From Paludibacter sp. (GTDB lineage: Bacteria; Bacteroidota; Bacteroidia; Bacteroidales; Paludibacteraceae), in assembly GCA_027450045.1 (NCBI GenBank), contig DAIDKM010000004.1, positions 29,541 through 93,540 of the forward strand: 64,000 bases of DNA, read 5' to 3'. The notes under the pieces are model-generated. The model saw only the letters and a list, made by a program, of their open reading frames with translations. It was not told the origin of the DNA and ran no database searches. The position numbers and the translations under genes are program-made. Shown here in pieces: positions 41,155 through 50,207 of this stretch; position 1 is the stretch's first letter, and every line of letters begins with the position of its first letter.

Positions 41155-43152
41155 ATGAAATTCAGACCATTATCTTCCGAAGAGATTCACATTCTGCAAC
41201 AACAAGGTTGCCATGCAGAAAGTTGGGATAGCATAGAAGTTGCAGAATCGTTTGAGCCTATTTACGTGCAAAGGGTCAAATTCACAGGCCACAATCGTAT
41301 CGGGACTTTTGGCACAATGGTGGAATTGGCGGGAGGAATCACGGTTCATTCCGGCATTTATGATGCGTGGTTACACAACTGCAATATTGGTGACAATGTG
41401 TTGATTCATACTATTCGCGATTATGTGGCAAATTACACCATTCAAAATAATGTAGTCCTTTTTGATATCAAGTTGTTGGCGGTAGATGGCGAAACGTCCT
41501 TTGGGAACGGCATTCCTGTAGAGGTAATCAGTGAATCGGGAGCGCGAAGCGTCATGATGTATGATCGCCTTTCAGCACAAGTCGCCTATGTATTGGCGCT
41601 TTATCGCCACCGTCCGCATCTCATAGAACGGCTTGAACAACTTATTACCGATTATAGCAACAGCGTGAGAAGTTCGCACGGCATGATCGCTTCAGGCGCT
41701 AAATTGTTACGCTGCGACACGATCATCAACGTAAAGATTGGAGAAGCTGCTCATATTGAAGGAGTCAGGTTAATGAAAAACGGCAGCGTCAATAGCGCTG
41801 ATGACGATCCTGTCTTTATCGGCGATGGCTGTCATCTTCAAAACTTCATCATTTGTGCAGGCTCAAAGGTCAATAATGCAACCTTAATAACAAATTGTTT
41901 TGTGGGGCAAGGCTGTATGTTTGATAAACATTATTCTGCCAACCAATCAGTATTCTTTTCAAATTGTCAGGGATTGCATGGTGAAGCAAGCTCTATTTTT
42001 GCCGGGCCTTTCACGGTAACACATCATAAATCAACATTACTGATAGCCGGCATGTTTTCGTTTCTCAATGCCGGAAGTGGTTCCAATCAAAGCAATCATC
42101 TGTATAAATTAGGCCCCATTCATCAAGGGTTGGTGGAGCGCGGCAGCAAGACAGGCAGTGATTCCTACATCCTTTGGCCGGCTAAGGTAGGAGCTTTTAC
42201 TTTAATATCAGGGCGTCACTATTCCCATTGCGATACTTCCGATTTGCCTTTCTCATATCTTATTGAACACAAAGACGAATCATATCTTTCACCGGCCATC
42301 AACTTACGAAGCATCGGCACTATTCGTGACTCACAAAAATGGCCTCATCGTGATATGCGTCGCGGAAAAGATCACTTAGATTGCATCAATTATAACCTTT
42401 TGAGTCCTTTCACCGTTGAACGAATGGTGCGAGGACGTGATTTGTTGTTAGAACTTCGCGAAAAAGACGAAACTTGTGCGCTATATAAACATCAGGGAGT
42501 TGTGATAGAAGCACGCATTTTATCGCGAGGCATTCGACTGTATGAAAATGCCATCTGGAAATTCTTAGGCAACTCGTTGATCACGCAGTTGGAAAAAACA
42601 GAACTGCCACTCACGCCGGAAGAAATTCTCAAAAGCCTTGCATTAACAGAAGCTGACGGAAATGGCAAATGGGTGGATATTGCTGGTATGATTTGCCCTG
42701 CAGAACCTTTGAATCGATTATTAGACGAAATCGAATCAAGTCAGGAAATGACGCTTGATTTTATTCATCAATCCTTTTGGACGATTCATCGCAACTATTA
42801 CCATTATGAATGGACGTGGGCATTTGATATGTTGACTCGTTGGACAGGCAAGAGGCCCGATCAATTCACGCCAAAAGAAGTAATTGATGTCGTGAACAAG
42901 TGGCTTACATCCGTTTTGAACATCGACAAATGGCTTTATGAAGATGCGAAAAAAGAATTTGCTTTAAGCAAGAAAATAGGCTTTGGCGCTGATGGTGATG
43001 ACGACGACAAAGAAAAAGATTTTGAAAATGTGCGAGGTACCATGCATACCAATGAGTCTGTTTTGGCCATAAAACGGCACATGCAGGAAAAAGAGACACT
43101 CGGGACCAAAATAATGGATAAATTGCTTGAAGCAAATCCCGAACTGCAATAG
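41155..43152 (+). CDS. DUF4954 family protein (left-handed beta-helix, nucleotidyl-transferase-like)
   Basis: 665 aa; hexapeptide-like repeats, conserved Bacteroidetes protein. Confidence 0.75.
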   Translation: MKFRPLSSEEIHILQQQGCHAESWDSIEVAESFEPIYVQRVKFTGHNRIGTFGTMVELAGGITVHSGIYDAWLHNCNIGDNVLIHTIRDYVANYTIQNNVVLFDIKLLAVDGETSFGNGIPVEVISESGARSVMMYDRLSAQVAYVLALYRHRPHLIERLEQLITDYSNSVRSSHGMIASGAKLLRCDTIINVKIGEAAHIEGVRLMKNGSVNSADDDPVFIGDGCHLQNFIICAGSKVNNATLITNCFVGQGCMFDKHYSANQSVFFSNCQGLHGEASSIFAGPFTVTHHKSTLLIAGMFSFLNAGSGSNQSNHLYKLGPIHQGLVERGSKTGSDSYILWPAKVGAFTLISGRHYSHCDTSDLPFSYLIEHKDESYLSPAINLRSIGTIRDSQKWPHRDMRRGKDHLDCINYNLLSPFTVERMVRGRDLLLELREKDETCALYKHQGVVIEARILSRGIRLYENAIWKFLGNSLITQLEKTELPLTPEEILKSLALTEADGNGKWVDIAGMICPAEPLNRLLDEIESSQEMTLDFIHQSFWTIHRNYYHYEWTWAFDMLTRWTGKRPDQFTPKEVIDVVNKWLTSVLNIDKWLYEDAKKEFALSKKIGFGADGDDDDKEKDFENVRGTMHTNESVLAIKRHMQEKETLGTKIMDKLLEANPELQ

Positions 43153-43159
43153 CGTCTAA

Positions 43160-43415
43160 TCCTTTCGGCATAAAGCCTATTGTATTTGCCGGATCATCCG
43201 AGCAATAAGTGTATGGGGAGATGGTATAATACTTCTCGCACAGTGAATCCATCGTTGTCCATTGCATCCTGACGCTGTCTAACCAGCGTGCTCCTTAGTC
43301 CTGCCAGTTGAGACGCATGGTAATCAGCTCCTTGCCCCTGAACTTGAAGGGTTGTATCCCTGCTCCCGTCTCTTCCACGTAAGCGACACCCGAAGGCGTG
43401 AAAACCTTATGAGGA
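43160..43415 (-). pseudogene. Remnant of an RHS-repeat protein C-terminus
   Basis: Complement reads VFTPSGVAYVEETGAGIQPFKFRGKELITMRLNWQD* then, after a frameshift, DSVRMQWTTMDSLCEKYYTISPYTYCSDDPANTIG, the QPYKYxGKELD...WTTMDPLCEKYYSISPYAYCxxNP module of Bacteroidetes RHS proteins. Confidence 0.75.
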
Positions 43416-43427
43416 AGTCAGTTTACC

Positions 43428-45209
43428 ATGTCTATCGACAGGGAAAAGTATGTGCTGAACACGCAGATATTAGAAGATGTGGAACTGTTCGATACGGCGT
43501 TGGACGTATGCGAAGATCTTGCGGAGCAAACCATGCACCGGAACCCATCGTCACTTGATGAATTCTCGCAAATACTCATTCGTCACCGAAACAAAAACGG
43601 ACTGCCGGCGCAGGTGTTCGAAAGTTTCTATGAAATTTACAAAGGATTCAAAACCGTCAAAGAGAAAGATCGGGATGGCATTTGGAAGTTCATCGTGCAA
43701 AACCTCTACAAACCCTATTTTCTTGCCAACCAATTTGCCCACGTCATCGGCAATCCGCCCTGGTTCACTTTCAGTTCGGTGCAAAATGAAGAATATTAAA
43801 AAGTGTTGAATGATTTGGCCACAACCTACAATATCAAGCCGGAGAAAGTGGCCGATTTCCCTCACCTCGAAATTGCCGCCATCTTTTTGGGCTATTGCAC
43901 CAATTATTTTCTGAAAGAGGGAGGAAAGTTGGCGTTTGTGTTGCCTCGTAGCTTCTTTAGCGGCAGTCAGCACGACAACACGCGCAGTGGCAAGGCTATC
44001 GGAGTTAAGTTATCCGCTATATGGGATCTACAGGATGTTGCGCCATTATTTCGCATCCCAAGTTGTGTCATGTTCAGCGAACCGAACGAGGGGAAGCGCG
44101 CTTTGCCTGCCTCTGGGCTTGCAGGAATCACGTTTGCAGGGCATGTGCCTTCGCATAATTGCAACTATGAAGAAGCGAAGCCTAAATTGATTGAAACTCG
44201 GGTAAAATGGTTCTATTCCAAACAAGGCGATGCCACCGCTTTTTCGCTTCGAAAACAAAAGAAGCAAAGGCGGAAAATCCTTACAAGAAAAGTTTCAAAC
44301 AAGGAGCCACTATTGTGCCGCGTATGTTCTATTTTGTCGAATTGGCACAAGATGTGCCCCCTGATTTTAAAGACCGTTCCATTGTACTCAAAACAGCAAA
44401 TTCCGTCAAGTCGGATGCCAAAGCGCCGTGGAAAGAGATCGCTTTACATAGAAGAATGGAGAGTCGATACATTTTCCGAACGGCGTTATCGCGAAGCATT
44501 TTGCCTTTTGCGCTGCATCAACCCGATTTAGTAGTCCTTCCCATATCCATTGAAATCAATGAACAGGGCGAAAAATCGATAAACTCCATGAAGCGGACGA
44601 TATTATGAACAAAGGCGACTTACAAGCTTCGCGTTGGTTCAGAAATACTGAAAATATTTGGGAAATAAATCGAACTGAAAGATCGAGAAGTATGACAAGC
44701 GATGATCGCCAGAACTTTCAACGGGGACTGACTGGACATAAGCTGAATGCGCCTTACTTGGTGCTTTACAATTCATCGGCCAAGGATGCCAATGCGACGG
44801 TGGTGAAACGCGAAGATATTGATTTTGAGTTTATCGTGGAAAGTAAAGCATATTGGTTTGCAACTAATAATCTTACGGAAGCTTATTATGTAGTTGCTAT
44901 TCTTAATTCCGCTTTGCCAAACTTGCTTATGAAAGATTTTCAGGCAAAAGGCCTTTTTGGACCGAGACATGTGCAAAAAAGATATTGGATGTTTATTTCC
45001 CTAAGTTCAATGAACATAACGAAAAGCATCTCCAGTTGGCTGCATTGAGCGAAGCGGCGCATCGCAAAACGAGTTTGTTTTTGAAAGAGAATCCTCCTCA
45101 ACAACCCCTTACTGCGATGTTTTTAGGCCGTTTGCGCCTTGAAATAAAGAAGGATCTGATGATAGAATTGACAGAGATCAACTCAATCGTAAATGAGTTG
45201 ATCAAGTAA
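43428..45209 (+). pseudogene. Degraded N6-adenine DNA methyltransferase / type IIG-like restriction-modification protein (C-terminal part)
   Basis: NPPW motif IV (AHVIGNPPWFTF); in-frame TAA at 43797-43799; continuation in frame 43803-, then 44207-44608, 44605-45048 and 44985-45209 in shifted frames; N-terminal motif I absent. Confidence 0.82.
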
Positions 45210-45230
45210 TGTTCTCCATCCTCTCATCAA

Positions 45231-45264
45231 AAAACCCTAACCTGTTTTGGCAAGTTAGGGTTTT
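45231..45264. terminator. Bidirectional terminator hairpin
   Basis: AAAACCCTAAC...GTTAGGGTTTT between convergent genes. Confidence 0.75.
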
Positions 45265-45287
45265 GATTTTTATCAACTCTTGAAAGA

Positions 45288-47069
45288 TTAGTCCACAAAG
45301 GCAATAATCTCATCTTTTTGAACCAGCTCTCCTTGTTTCGGATATGTGGCAACGATTTTCCCGCTAAACGATGTTTTCACGGCTTCAGGTCCGTAAAATG
45401 ACTGAATGTAGCAGATCGTGTCGTTCTCTTTTACGGTGTCGCCGAGATGAGGCGCCGAAGAAGTGTCTTCCACGTCGTACTGCCAGATAACCTGACCTTT
45501 CACCGATGCCTGGATGGGTTTTGCATTCGGATATTGAGCCTGCACGGTGGCAATGTCGATCTTTGGTACTTCAACAACGGGACGTGTGACAAGAATCGGC
45601 GCGCCTACTTTTGCTTTTTCGGCTTCCAGCTCTTGTTCAAAACGTTTCTTTGCCGAACCGTTGCGGTAATCGCGGTATTGACGGTCGTGCATGGCCAGCT
45701 CGAACAACTCTTCGTCGTCTTGACCGAAGTCCCAGTTGTTATCCTGCATCTCCTTGCGATACTTATCCAATTCGTTCGGGAATGCATCTTGTGGATTGCC
45801 AGTGTAGAATTCCAATCCGTTCTTTTTCACCAACTCTTTCACTTCAGGCGCTAATTCACCCGGCAATTTACCGGTCTTGCCCAAAATCATATCCCATGCA
45901 TTCTTATCAATGGTGCTCCAGCGTGGTTCCCCTTTCAGGATGTGCATCACATTCATCAGGGCAATGTTCTTCACGTATTGGCTGAATGGTGTTACCAAAG
46001 GAGGATAACCTAACAAAGGCCATATATATTCCACTTCCTGGAACAATAGAACAACTAATTCATTGAGCGTTACTTCGCGTTTCTTTTGCGAGCGTAACGA
46101 CATGTTGATGGCGCTGTGCATGGCTTTCAAGTCGGACATCATGGATCCCATCATACCGCCGGGCAAACCACAACCCACCAAAAGGGATGTCATGGTTTTG
46201 TTGCTTGGGTCGATAAAGTAGCCTAAGAAGTCGTCCATAAACGATTGTGTCATGGAACGGGCTTCCATGTACGCTTTCATGTTGATGTCAGGCACCGTGA
46301 ATCCGGCATCTTTCAACATGGCTTGAATGGTGATCACATCAGGATGAACCATTCCCCAGGAGAGAGGCTCCATGGCAACGTCGAGAATGTCGGCGCCGGC
46401 ACGTGCTACTTCGAGCATGGATGCAACCGAAAAGCCGGGTCCTGTATGACCATGATATTGAACAAGCATCTTTGGATGACGCTTTTTGATAGCAGTAACT
46501 AAATTGCCTAAAAAGGCAGGGCGACCAATGCCGGCCATGTCTTTCAGACAGATCTCATCGCAACCAAAATCGACCACTTTTTCCACAACATTCATGTAAT
46601 AATCGACGGTGTGAATGGGTGAATTGGTAATACAAAGAGCAACCTGAGAAATCATGTTGGCTTCCTTGGCATATTTCACTGAAAGTTCGAGATTACGCGT
46701 GTCATTCAGACCGCAAAACGAACGTGAGATATCGGTTCCTTGTGCTTTTTTTACCTTGAAGAAAAGCTGACGAACATCAGCAGGAACAGGGTACATGCGC
46801 AATCCGTTCAATCCTCTTTCTAACATGTGGGTTTGAATGCCAGCGTCGTTGAATGGTTGTGTCCATTCGCGCACTGCTTTGTTGGGGTTTTCGCCAAAAA
46901 GAAGGTTTACTTGTTCGAATGCGCCACCGTTGGTTTCGACACGGGCAAAACATCCCATGTCGATAATAACAGGAGCGATTTGTGTTAATTGATCGACGCG
47001 AGGCACATACTTCCCGGAAGATTGCCACATGTCGCGATAGACTAAGCTGAATTTTATTTCGCGTGACAT
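45288..47069 (-). CDS. Carboxyltransferase (oxaloacetate decarboxylase alpha / transcarboxylase 5S type) with a biotinyl-like domain lacking the biotin lysine motif
   Basis: 593 aa; HMGL-like barrel (CLKDMAGIGRP, VQYHGHTGPG, DVAMEPLSWG), C-terminal barrel-sandwich domain reading ICYIQSFYGPEAVKTSFSGKI. Confidence 0.87.
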   Translation of the reverse strand: MSREIKFSLVYRDMWQSSGKYVPRVDQLTQIAPVIIDMGCFARVETNGGAFEQVNLLFGENPNKAVREWTQPFNDAGIQTHMLERGLNGLRMYPVPADVRQLFFKVKKAQGTDISRSFCGLNDTRNLELSVKYAKEANMISQVALCITNSPIHTVDYYMNVVEKVVDFGCDEICLKDMAGIGRPAFLGNLVTAIKKRHPKMLVQYHGHTGPGFSVASMLEVARAGADILDVAMEPLSWGMVHPDVITIQAMLKDAGFTVPDINMKAYMEARSMTQSFMDDFLGYFIDPSNKTMTSLLVGCGLPGGMMGSMMSDLKAMHSAINMSLRSQKKREVTLNELVVLLFQEVEYIWPLLGYPPLVTPFSQYVKNIALMNVMHILKGEPRWSTIDKNAWDMILGKTGKLPGELAPEVKELVKKNGLEFYTGNPQDAFPNELDKYRKEMQDNNWDFGQDDEELFELAMHDRQYRDYRNGSAKKRFEQELEAEKAKVGAPILVTRPVVEVPKIDIATVQAQYPNAKPIQASVKGQVIWQYDVEDTSSAPHLGDTVKENDTICYIQSFYGPEAVKTSFSGKIVATYPKQGELVQKDEIIAFVD

Positions 47070-47156
47070 AAGCTGTTTGTATTTAGATTATGGACAAAGA
47101 TAATTAAAAAACGGATTGACGGAGAATATATAATGAATTTTTTCTCTTATTAATTG

Positions 47157-48176
47157 TCAAAATGCAGCTTCAAATTGTTGCAGGAAGCGCACGTCATTTT
47201 CAGAGAACATCCGTAAGTCTTTTACTTGATATTTGAGGTTGGTGATGCGTTCAACGCCCATTCCGAAAGCATATCCCGAATAGACTTTGCTGTCGATTCC
47301 GCAAGCCTCTAAAACGTTGGGATCGACCATGCCGCATCCGAGTATCTCAACCCAACCGGTATGTTTGCAAAACGCACATCCTTCACCCCCGCAAAGATTA
47401 CAGGAAATGTCCATCTCGGCTGATGGTTCCGTGAAAGGAAAATAGGAAGGACGCAAGCGTATCTTGGTGTTTTCGCCGAACATCTCTTTTGCAAAATAGA
47501 GAAGCACTTGTTTCAGGTCGGCAAAGGATACGTTTTTGTCGATGTACAATCCTTCCACCTGATGAAAGAAGCAGTGTGCGCGATATGAAATGGCCTCGTT
47601 ACGATAGACGCGCCCGGGACAAATGACGCGAATGGGAGGTTGTGTGGTGCTCATGATGCGGGTTTGCACGGAAGAAGTGTGAGTACGCAAAAGAACATCG
47701 GGGTTTTTCTCGATGAAGAATGTATCTTGCATGTCGCGCGCCGGATGTTCGGGAGGAAAGTTCAACGACCCGAATACGTGCCAGTCATCTTCAATTTCCG
47801 GTCCTTCAGCAATGGTAAAACCTACATGCGAAAAGATGGATACAATTTTATTACGAACAATGGAGATAGGATGCCTCGTGCCTAAAAGAACGGGATCGCC
47901 CGTGCGTGATAAATCGGTGGTATCAGTTTGTCCTGCGGAACTGTTGGTTGCGGCTTTGAGCGCTTCCATCTTGTTTTGTGCCGACTCTTTCAGTTCGTTA
48001 AGCAGTTGTCCTACTTCCCGTTTTTGATCATTTGGCACATCGCGGAACGCATTGAAGAGTTGCGCTATCTCTCCTTTTTTGCTCAGGTACTTGATACGTA
48101 ACGCTTCTACTTGTTCGTTGGTTGAGGCTGTTAAGTTTTCAATCTCAGCCTTTAATTGTTGAATGGTGGTAATCAT
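47157..48176 (-). CDS. pheS: Phenylalanyl-tRNA synthetase alpha subunit
   Basis: GTRHPISIVRNKIVSIFSHVGFTIAEGPEIEDDWHVF; GMGVERITNLKY; start trimmed to MITTIQQLK. Confidence 0.97.
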   Translation of the reverse strand: MITTIQQLKAEIENLTASTNEQVEALRIKYLSKKGEIAQLFNAFRDVPNDQKREVGQLLNELKESAQNKMEALKAATNSSAGQTDTTDLSRTGDPVLLGTRHPISIVRNKIVSIFSHVGFTIAEGPEIEDDWHVFGSLNFPPEHPARDMQDTFFIEKNPDVLLRTHTSSVQTRIMSTTQPPIRVICPGRVYRNEAISYRAHCFFHQVEGLYIDKNVSFADLKQVLLYFAKEMFGENTKIRLRPSYFPFTEPSAEMDISCNLCGGEGCAFCKHTGWVEILGCGMVDPNVLEACGIDSKVYSGYAFGMGVERITNLKYQVKDLRMFSENDVRFLQQFEAAF

Positions 48177-48232
48177 TGGAGAACGATCTTTGATTCTTCG
48201 TGCAAAGGTACACGTTTTTTGCAATTTTCTGC

Positions 48233-48240
48233 TACCTTTG
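48233..48240 (+). promoter_or_regulatory. Bacteroidetes -7 promoter element (TACCTTTG)
   Basis: TAnnTTTG 24 nt upstream of the DUF2147 start. Confidence 0.45.
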
Positions 48241-48263
48241 CCTTCAACAAAAAGGCATTCGTT

Positions 48264-48743
48264 ATGCAAACAAAATCTTTTCTTCTTTTTTTATTCTTAG
48301 GAATGTGGCTGCTATCGACAGCCGAAGTGAAAAACAATCCCGATCGGGTCGTGGGATATTACTATGCCGTTGACGATGCAACCGGACGAGCATCTCAAAT
48401 TGAAATTTACAGGGCAACGGATGGGAAATATTATGGGAAAATTGTCTGGCTGCAAGACCCAAATGAAAATGGCCGTCCGAAGTTGGATGAAAAGAATCCG
48501 GATCAGCAACTGCGAGACAGACCCATGTTGGGGCTTCCTTTATTAAACGGTTTTACCTATTCGGCCAACAACAACGAATGGACAGGCGGTACCATTTACA
48601 ATCCTGCAAGTGGCAAGACGTATCAATGTATCATGAAATTCGACAATAACAATCGCTTAAAGATTCACGGATATATTGGCGCTGCATGGATGGGCCTCGG
48701 CAAAACTACTTATTGGCCGAAAGAACCCGGATTGCGGAAATAA
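48264..48743 (+). CDS. DUF2147 family secreted protein
   Basis: Signal peptide; DRVVGYYYAVDDATGRASQIEIYRATDGKYYGKIVWLQ; start trimmed to MQTKSFLL. Confidence 0.85.
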   Translation: MQTKSFLLFLFLGMWLLSTAEVKNNPDRVVGYYYAVDDATGRASQIEIYRATDGKYYGKIVWLQDPNENGRPKLDEKNPDQQLRDRPMLGLPLLNGFTYSANNNEWTGGTIYNPASGKTYQCIMKFDNNNRLKIHGYIGAAWMGLGKTTYWPKEPGLRK

Positions 48744-48775
48744 ACGGGAAAAATCCGATTTTCCTCACAAGCACA

Positions 48776-48811
48776 AACGACTCCATGATTTTGAAAGATC
48801 ATGGAGTCGTT
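48776..48811. terminator. Bidirectional terminator between DUF2147 and the Qmo-like operon
   Basis: AACGACTCCATGAT...ATCATGGAGTCGTT perfect arms. Confidence 0.8.
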
Positions 48812-48839
48812 GTATGATAAGAAGTATATAAGCGCTTTG

Positions 48840-49913
48840 TTATTTGGCTAATTCTTCAATCTTGGCAAAATACATGCCAAACGAACGATAAAGGAAATGC
48901 GTCCATTTGCCGAAAGGAACAATGATAAGCGCCCATTGACCCAAAATCATTAAATGAAACATGTAAACCCAGCTCCAACTATTCATGACAGTTGAATGGA
49001 TATCAATTAAATGAATATCGATAAACAAACGTACTACAAAAGCAGTTATACCCATGAAGAGCAACCATATTACAAAAAACCAGTCGGATGGTTGCGAACT
49101 TTTGTTCATCTCTTTGTTCTTTTTGATACGGCTAAGTACAAAATCGAACGTTACGATAAAGATGACAGCACTTTCAAGATAGCCAAGAATATTGATAAAC
49201 AAGTTTGAAGTCTCAAACCAATTCAGGAAAACCGTGGTAAAGAGCAGGCTTAAATAACCGATTACCAAGATAAAGTGCTCAAACCAACGAAACTTATTGT
49301 CATCGCAATCCAAAGAGCGTTTCTGCGTAAACATGTGCACAATCAGATCGGAAATAGCCGTGTAATAGGCTTTGATTGGCGCTTTAATTTTTCGCTTCAA
49401 AAGGGTAAAATACCACATCCGGATGATGTTCGGAAGCAGGATAATGGTAAACACACCCAAGATCGAAAACATTTCAAAATAGTGCCCGTAGTATATGATG
49501 CGGTCGATGTGGAAATGCAAACGTGCAGCAAAGCCAATTTCGGCGGCAAGGATTAAGATAAACCCAAGAACCGTGAGTGGCCATGACTTATAAAATAACC
49601 CAGATAAGCCTGTCCAATCATACTTTGCCGTCAACCAACGACGCAGCGACATCATCAATTCTCCCGGAGATGCCTCTTGCGGGCAGTTTTCCGTACATTG
49701 ACCGCAGTAGTAACAAAGCCACGGTTTCAGCGACGATTTCAAGTCGTCTTCCAGTCCTAAAACACTGTATCGAACCATCTCACGCGGAAATGAGTTGTCT
49801 TCAGTTGAAAGTGTGCAAACCGAAGTACATGTTCCACAATTGTAGCACGCATTAAAATCAAAAGCTCCGTATTTTTTGAGTTCTTTTGTCAGATCAGGTT
49901 GTATCAATGCCAT
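48840..49913 (-). CDS. QmoC/HdrC-HdrE-like: two 4Fe-4S motifs fused to a membrane cytochrome b/NarI-like domain
   Basis: CYNCGTCTSVCTL and CYYCGQCTENCPQ N-terminal motifs followed by about 6 TM. Confidence 0.82.
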   Translation of the reverse strand: MALIQPDLTKELKKYGAFDFNACYNCGTCTSVCTLSTEDNSFPREMVRYSVLGLEDDLKSSLKPWLCYYCGQCTENCPQEASPGELMMSLRRWLTAKYDWTGLSGLFYKSWPLTVLGFILILAAEIGFAARLHFHIDRIIYYGHYFEMFSILGVFTIILLPNIIRMWYFTLLKRKIKAPIKAYYTAISDLIVHMFTQKRSLDCDDNKFRWFEHFILVIGYLSLLFTTVFLNWFETSNLFINILGYLESAVIFIVTFDFVLSRIKKNKEMNKSSQPSDWFFVIWLLFMGITAFVVRLFIDIHLIDIHSTVMNSWSWVYMFHLMILGQWALIIVPFGKWTHFLYRSFGMYFAKIEELAK

Positions 49914-49916
49914 GAC

Positions 49917-50207
49917 TTATTTTTTTTTCAGTTCGTAAAAATAATACTCGTCCATATCGTCTAAGCTCTCGACAACAACATCACCAAACTTAAACAGTGC
50001 CATCATAAAGTAGGTAGCATCGGGCAATGAAAGCTGAGTTTCGGCTGCCACTTGAGGAATTGTCTTTGGTCCTGCTTTAAGCGCTTCCATAATGGCTTTC
50101 CGGTTTCGGCTGTATGTTTTCCTGTCTTCAAGCACCTGAGGAGAAACTTTACGTTCCTGCTTGATGATATCTATTGTTTTTTCTTTTTTTTCCATCGCAT
50201 CATTCAT
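49917..50207 (-). CDS. Small winged-helix-like protein inside the Hdr/Qmo operon
   Basis: 96 aa; RKAIMEALKAGPKTIPQVAAETQLSLPDATYFMMALFKFGDVV resembles a wHTH; contiguous with flanking operon genes. Confidence 0.65.
   Translation of the reverse strand: MNDAMEKKEKTIDIIKQERKVSPQVLEDRKTYSRNRKAIMEALKAGPKTIPQVAAETQLSLPDATYFMMALFKFGDVVVESLDDMDEYYFYELKKK

Noticed and set aside
42905-43267. 120-aa - strand ORF predicted across the end of DUF4954
   Set aside because: Not a gene; only its 5' part (YYTISPYTYCSDDP) is meaningful, as an RHS remnant
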